64,000 nucleotides of DNA, from NCBI GenBank assembly GCA_036652695.1, contig JAVVVJ010000003.1, positions 1-64,000 on the forward strand, in the 5' to 3' direction. The notes under the pieces are model-generated. The model worked only from the letters and a program-made list of their open reading frames with translations, was not told the DNA's origin and did no database searches. Source of the stretch: Limiplasma sp036652695 (GTDB lineage Bacteria > Bacillota > Clostridia > Christensenellales > Aristaeellaceae). Shown here piece by piece: positions 59,733 through 64,000 of the stretch. Made by a program: the position numbers and the translations under genes. Each line of letters begins with the position of its first letter. Positions within the stretch are counted from its first letter, which is position 1.

Positions 59733-60599
59733 TTATTCCTGCGTCAGAAACTCGCCAATCAGCTTTTTGTTGCGGCTCAAATTGGGCACAAGCACCATCA
59801 TGCCATTGATGGTTTGATCCTCATAGGTGCCGTCAAAGGGCACGTGCGTGCTGCGCAGGCGCAGGTTTGCGGCGTTCATTACGATGGGCAGCAGGGCGTT
59901 GATATCCTCAAGCCGCAAATCTGTGGTGACCTTATTCATGTTGGTGGCGGCAAGCGCAGCGAGGGAAACAAAATCCATATGCGTGAGCTGCTTGAGAATG
60001 CCCAGCAAAACGCGATGCTGGCGGCTGGTACGCTGAAAATCGCTGTCGATCTTGCGGATGCGGCTGAAGCTAAGCGCTTGCTTGCCGTTTAGGTGCTGCT
60101 CGCCCGCGCTGCTCAGCAGGCCGTCCTCTTGCGCAACGCCGCTTTTTTTGTTATAAAACCGAAGAATGGAATTGAGCTGTGTGCGTTCCTGCTCCGTAAC
60201 CTCCACGTCCACGCCGCCGATTTGATCAATGAGGTCGGCCATCAGCGAAAAATTGACCGCCATGGTGCGATCCACGCGCACGCCGAAGTTGTTTTGCAGC
60301 GTTGCGGTCAGCAGCTCCGCGCCACCATAGAAATAGGCGGCGTTCAGGCGCGTCTTACCGTGGTTGGGAATGGGCACGTAGAGATCGCGCAGAAAGGATA
60401 CCAGCCGGATATCGCCCGTTTCCGGCGTGATTTGCGCAAGAATCATGGCATCACTGCGACCCGCGCTATCGGGCTGATAGCTGTCCGTACCTACAAGCAG
60501 CAGGTTAAAGGTGCCTTCCGCCATGGCGGGAATAGCGCACAAAACAAGCGCGATGGCAAGCAGCGCCGCGCAGAACCGTTGGGACAAGCGGGTGTTCAT
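59733..60599 (-). CDS. LytR-CpsA-Psr (LCP) family protein
   Basis: A 288-residue LCP phosphotransferase that attaches teichoic acids or glycopolymers to peptidoglycan. LLVGTDSYQPDSAGRSDAMILA, SFLRDLYVPIP, KTRLNAAYFYGG and RIRKIDSDFQRTSRQ carry the conserved Arg and Asp. The N-terminus is a signal peptide with a likely cut after IPAMA, so the protein would be released, whereas most LCP proteins keep a membrane anchor. GGAGG lies 5 nt before the ATG. It follows the CDF gene by 68 nt. Confidence 0.9.
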   Translation of the reverse strand: MNTRLSQRFCAALLAIALVLCAIPAMAEGTFNLLLVGTDSYQPDSAGRSDAMILAQITPETGDIRLVSFLRDLYVPIPNHGKTRLNAAYFYGGAELLTATLQNNFGVRVDRTMAVNFSLMADLIDQIGGVDVEVTEQERTQLNSILRFYNKKSGVAQEDGLLSSAGEQHLNGKQALSFSRIRKIDSDFQRTSRQHRVLLGILKQLTHMDFVSLAALAATNMNKVTTDLRLEDINALLPIVMNAANLRLRSTHVPFDGTYEDQTINGMMVLVPNLSRNKKLIGEFLTQE

Positions 60600-60667
60600 A
60601 AAAAGCCTCCTTCGTTGTTACACAATAACCAACGAGCAAGAGGCGGTTTTTGTTGCGGAAGGTCGAA

Positions 60668-61831
60668 TTAGGAAAAATCCGTATCAAACTGTACAACCAG
60701 CCGGTAGCGCGGATCAAGCGATTTGGCATATGCCGTCAGGGATTGATACAGAAGCTCCTTCCCCTTATACCCCGCAGGCAGCACACAATCAAAGATCAGG
60801 TTGGTATGCCCCTGCCCGGGCACCATGCGAAAATCGTGCAGGCTGAGGCAGGGATCCGTGTTGCGCAAAAAATCGACCATTTTGCGGTGTACGGCGTTGA
60901 TGGATTCATCGTCCGTTACGATGGGATCCATGTGGATGCAGATGGCCATATGCATTTTTTCGCCGATGTCGCGCTCCGCATCGTCGATCATTTCGTGAAT
61001 GTCAAGGATGTCACCATGTGCGCTCACCTCCGCGTGTACGGATGCGACGCAGCGCCCGGGGCCGTAATCGTGCAGCACAAGATCGTGTATGCCCAAAATG
61101 CCGGGGAAGCCAAGCAACAGCTCTCGAATTTGACGCGTCTTTTCCGGGTCGGGCTTGCCACCCAGGAGGTTATCTACGGTATCGCGGCATACGTCTATGC
61201 CCGCCTTGAGCACAATGACGGCCACCAGCACGCCGATGTAGCCATCGATATGCCAACCAAAGGCATACTGGAGCAGCACGCTCACAAGCACCGCGCTGGT
61301 GGCTAGCACATCGCTAAGGCTATCCTTGGAGGCGGCGAGCAAGGTGCCGTTGTTGATTTTGCCGCCGAGCTTGCGGTAGAAAAAAAACAGCCAGAGCTTA
61401 ACCAGCACCGAAGCAATCAGCACCCCCAGCACGATGGGGGAGAGCGTGAGCGGCGCGGGGTGTAAAATGGCGGTAATCCCGTCACGCAAGAGCTGCACGC
61501 CCATGAGCACAATCAACGCGCCCACAGCCAGCGAGCCGATGTATTCCATGCGTCCATGACCAAAGGGATGCTCCTGATCCACCGGCTTTTTGGCTACGCG
61601 CACGCTGATGAGCGTCACAATGCTGCCCGCGGCGTCGGAGAGGTTATTGGCGGCATCCGCCATGATCGCCAGTGAGCCGCTGAGCAGACCCATCAGGAAC
61701 TTGCAGGCTGCAAGAAGCAGATTGAGCACGGTGCCTGTGCAGGAACCAAGCGTGCCATAGGCTGCACGCACATCCAGATCCTGCGTGGCTTCCGCATTGT
61801 GCACAAAGCGACGAATGAGCCAAGCCGTCAT
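60668..61831 (-). CDS. Cation diffusion facilitator (CDF) transporter
   Basis: A 387-residue proton-coupled metal exporter. Six membrane helices lie in residues about 35-220; helix 2 has DAANNLSDA and helix 5 SKDSLSDVLAT, the metal site pair, with HPFGHGRMEY between helices. The cytoplasmic domain (about 220-300) includes IHDLVLHDYGPGR and VHAEVSAHGDILDIHEMID. The C-terminal end is about 90 residues longer than in short CDFs. Zn, Mn or Fe are possible. GGAGG lies 7 nt before the ATG. Confidence 0.9.
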   Translation of the reverse strand: MTAWLIRRFVHNAEATQDLDVRAAYGTLGSCTGTVLNLLLAACKFLMGLLSGSLAIMADAANNLSDAAGSIVTLISVRVAKKPVDQEHPFGHGRMEYIGSLAVGALIVLMGVQLLRDGITAILHPAPLTLSPIVLGVLIASVLVKLWLFFFYRKLGGKINNGTLLAASKDSLSDVLATSAVLVSVLLQYAFGWHIDGYIGVLVAVIVLKAGIDVCRDTVDNLLGGKPDPEKTRQIRELLLGFPGILGIHDLVLHDYGPGRCVASVHAEVSAHGDILDIHEMIDDAERDIGEKMHMAICIHMDPIVTDDESINAVHRKMVDFLRNTDPCLSLHDFRMVPGQGHTNLIFDCVLPAGYKGKELLYQSLTAYAKSLDPRYRLVVQFDTDFS

Positions 61832-61884
61832 AAACAGATCCTCCTTTGAAAAAATATGGAAATCAGATGGGAAAACATCTTATC

Positions 61885-61913
61885 ATTATACTCAGTAGCG
61901 CCGCTCTTTGCAA
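61885..61913 (-). promoter_or_regulatory. Promoter of the CDF-LCP pair
   Basis: On the minus strand: TTGCAA (61913-61908), 17-nt spacer, TATAAT (61890-61885), 54 nt before the CDF ATG. Confidence 0.72.
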
Positions 61914-61993
61914 GCTGTAATTTTTGTTGGATTTGCGGTTGTTGTGCATGACAAGCTCCGCAGAAGCGCCGCCTCATCAGCGTGCGGCTTTGG

Positions 61994-64000
61994 CTATTGC
62001 TCCATGTACAGCATATGCATTTGCTGATCCAGCTCCTGAATGAGCTGGTCGCTCGTGAGCGCGCCTGCCGCATAGCGCTTGAGCACGGCGTAAAACTCGT
62101 CTCTCGTTTCAGGCGGCAGATTCCAAAACAGCGAATCGCGGGGAATGAATAGGTACGGTTCAAGCGTGCGGTAGGCGGCAATCGCATCCGCGGTGATGGC
62201 GAAGCGGTGCGCCTGGCGGTCTGCCAAGAAGGCTTCCAGCTGTGCGATGCTATCGGAAATGCCAGAGCGATGCGCGTCATCCGCCGAAGCCAGCAATTCC
62301 CGCATGCGCGCAAGCTCTGCCTTTGCGTCTTCAATGGCCGCTAGCGTTGGTTCGTGTACAATGGGGTCGCTGACATCCGGGTACAGCGCAACGCGCGTGT
62401 CCGAGTTGCAATGCTCTGCCGCGTAGGCCAAGAAGGCGGCGGCGGCCTCCTTGTTTTGGCTATAGGGGTTGATGAGCGCAAGATTGAGCGATGCGAGGGC
62501 GCGCCGGGGAGCGCCCGGCTCAAAGGCCGGCGGCGGCATGAGAAGCTCCGGCATGGCGCGTGATTGCCCCACGTTGAGCAGGTCGCTGTTATGCCACTGA
62601 AAGATGGCGCGCGGATCACTTTTCCAGTAGCTGAAATAGTTGACGTCAGCGAGAGCTTGATTTACATTTTCAGGCGGATCACCAAGCGCTTCAATGCAGC
62701 TGAGCACCTGCCGAAAGACAGCCGTATCAAAGACGAGCGGCTGCCCGGGCTGCTCGTACTGCGTGACGTATTCGTTGAAGGCCATCTGAACGTGGGGATA
62801 GAGGCGCAAATCAGCGTAGGCGGCGCTATAGCATTCAAAGGAGAAGTCGAGCTTGGGATCTTCTTCCCAGCGCAGGAGCATGTCAAAATAATCCGCCATG
62901 GTATTGGGCAGATGATCATAGCCCGCAGCCGCCAGCAGATCGGGTCGGACAATCCATGCGTTCAGCCCAAGCGAGATGGGGAAGGCGTAGAAGCCATCCT
63001 CATGCGCGACAGCCTGACGCACGGCGGGGTTCATCCGTTCTAGTTCGCCGCGCAGCGCGGGGTACTGCCCAAGCTCCAGCGCAAAACCCTTGTCGATCAG
63101 CTTCCATACGCCCATCGAATCCGGCAGAACGTAGATATCCACCGAGGAGTCTCTGGTTTGAATGGCGGTGACAAACTGGTTGATGTCGGCAAAAAACGCG
63201 TCGTCAATGTTCAACGGAATTTCGGGATGCTCGCGCATGAAGGCCGGGATCATCTCTTTGCCAAAGCCCAGCCCCTTTACGACCAGCGGGCGGGCCGCTG
63301 GCAGCGCTGCTGCGTTGGTGCCGCGAAGAATGACATCCTTGCCCTGCGCCAGCAGGTAGAAATCAGGATGGAGGCAGCCCGCGAGGGACGCAAGGCGCAT
63401 TTCAAGCAGCGGCACATAGTTCACCAGCGTCCAAGCGTCCTCTTGAAGCCGCAGCAGTTTGCCGCTATCGCAAAGATAGATGCTGTCCTGCACCGCGTCA
63501 TACGCCAGCCCCCCGGCACAAAGCGACAGTGCGGGGAGCGCTTGCAGCGTTTTGCCCGTTGCAAGGTCAATCACAACGGGTGTCGTGAAACTTTCAAAGT
63601 CGAGTGGATTTTGCAAAATGGCCAGCAGCTTGCCCGGCTGATACGCCGCGATATCCTGCACCTGCTTCGTGGGGAGCGGCATGATGACATTGGAGTCACA
63701 GCGGGCGAGTGTTTTTGCGGCGCCGTAGCTTGTGTCGAAGCTATACAGCAGCCATAGCGATTGATCCAGCCACAGCATTTTGTGGATTGTGGGCACACCC
63801 TCGCCCAGCAGGCCTAAATCAACCGTGCAAAGGGGGGTGAGCGCGCCGTTGGCTACGGCGCTTAGCTGGCCGCGGTCATAATCAAACAGACAAAGCGCAT
63901 CTCCGCCAACGAGCAGATCGGCCTCCGTGCGCGCAAGCACGAGCGCGGAATCGCCTGTTTGCACATTCCATGCGCAGACATCGCCATTTTCAGCCAAAAA
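61994..64000 (-). CDS. Beta-propeller/solute-binding protein fusion (5' end cut off)
   Basis: At least 667 residues; the frame runs off the window edge. The first about 235 residues show repeated short strands (LCLFDYDRGQLSAVANG, MLWLDQSLWLLYSFDT, GGLAYDAVQDSIYLCDSGK) like blades of a beta-propeller. From about 240 on it matches family 1 extracellular solute-binding proteins: PLVVKGLGFGKEMIPAFMREHPEI, VDIYVLPDSMGVWKLIDKG, AFPISLGLNAWIVRPDLL and SLNLALINPYSQNKEAAAAFLAY. The order suggests an exported sensor or receptor. Any signal peptide lies outside the window. No permease gene is visible. Confidence 0.7.
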   Translation of the reverse strand, partial: FLAENGDVCAWNVQTGDSALVLARTEADLLVGGDALCLFDYDRGQLSAVANGALTPLCTVDLGLLGEGVPTIHKMLWLDQSLWLLYSFDTSYGAAKTLARCDSNVIMPLPTKQVQDIAAYQPGKLLAILQNPLDFESFTTPVVIDLATGKTLQALPALSLCAGGLAYDAVQDSIYLCDSGKLLRLQEDAWTLVNYVPLLEMRLASLAGCLHPDFYLLAQGKDVILRGTNAAALPAARPLVVKGLGFGKEMIPAFMREHPEIPLNIDDAFFADINQFVTAIQTRDSSVDIYVLPDSMGVWKLIDKGFALELGQYPALRGELERMNPAVRQAVAHEDGFYAFPISLGLNAWIVRPDLLAAAGYDHLPNTMADYFDMLLRWEEDPKLDFSFECYSAAYADLRLYPHVQMAFNEYVTQYEQPGQPLVFDTAVFRQVLSCIEALGDPPENVNQALADVNYFSYWKSDPRAIFQWHNSDLLNVGQSRAMPELLMPPPAFEPGAPRRALASLNLALINPYSQNKEAAAAFLAYAAEHCNSDTRVALYPDVSDPIVHEPTLAAIEDAKAELARMRELLASADDAHRSGISDSIAQLEAFLADRQAHRFAITADAIAAYRTLEPYLFIPRDSLFWNLPPETRDEFYAVLKRYAAGALTSDQLIQELDQQMHMLYMEQ

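Overview
The window looks like a GC-rich, endospore-forming member of the Firmicutes (class Clostridia, probably an uncultured anaerobe). The evidence is a complete spoIIIAA-AH operon, gpr-spoIIP, the hrcA-grpE-dnaK-dnaJ heat-shock locus behind a CIRCE operator, a feoAB iron transporter, an anaerobic ribonucleotide reductase activase, strong AGGAGG ribosome binding sites, frequent TTG/GTG starts, and no outer-membrane genes. A run of 10 N at 34093-34102 shows it is a draft or metagenome assembly. I saw no tRNA, rRNA, CRISPR array, insertion sequence or prophage.

Layout, left to right. 0-12 kb: an AlkX/YcaQ-type DNA glycosylase, diverging from a glycosyltransferase-feoA-feoB operon; nrdG-ansA; a small Cys-rich protein diverging from exoA and a metallophosphatase; a parvulin-type lipoprotein; a glycerate pathway pair (garR-garK). 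12-18.4 kb: an L,D-transpeptidase and the eight spoIIIA genes behind a candidate sigma-E promoter. 18.4-22.4 kb: a leftward envelope operon (DUF1622-like protein plus two polytopic GT-C-like proteins). 22.4-32.4 kb: hemW, then the CIRCE heat-shock operon, then prmA-rsmE-mtaB-HIT. 32.4-38.7 kb: a probable 6S RNA, RNase J (split only by the N gap), gpr-spoIIP behind a candidate sigma-G/F promoter, murI and wecB. 38.7-43.4 kb: a leftward operon of pgsA, a degenerate M20 peptidase, a GT-C-like protein, a 71-residue unknown and a GtrA flippase-like protein. 43.7-54 kb: glnS, a glycerol-1-phosphate dehydrogenase, an NnrE-NnrD-pyrophosphatase-like fusion and a 1580-residue MucBP/SH3 surface protein with a long cytoplasmic tail. 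54-64 kb: nudF, a 51-residue membrane peptide, a GNAT acetyltransferase, a lipoprotein, tdk; then leftward dpaL, murC, an LCP protein, a CDF transporter and a truncated beta-propeller/solute-binding fusion.

The genes fall into four themes: envelope building (murI, murC, LCP, wecB, GtrA, three GT-C-like proteins, pgsA, MucBP protein), sporulation (ldt-spoIIIA, gpr-spoIIP), protein and RNA quality control (heat-shock operon, PpiC, prmA, rsmE, mtaB, RNase J, 6S RNA) and metabolite handling (NAD(P)HX repair fusion, glycerate pair, ansA, dpaL). The most unusual items are the probable 6S RNA ahead of RNase J, a nested and possibly switchable RNA structure between dnaJ and prmA, the three-domain NnrE-NnrD-PPase protein, an M20 homologue that has lost most metal and catalytic residues, the propeller-binding protein fusion, and sporulation-sigma promoter matches. 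All calls come from reading the sequence; family assignments rest on remembered motifs, not on searches.
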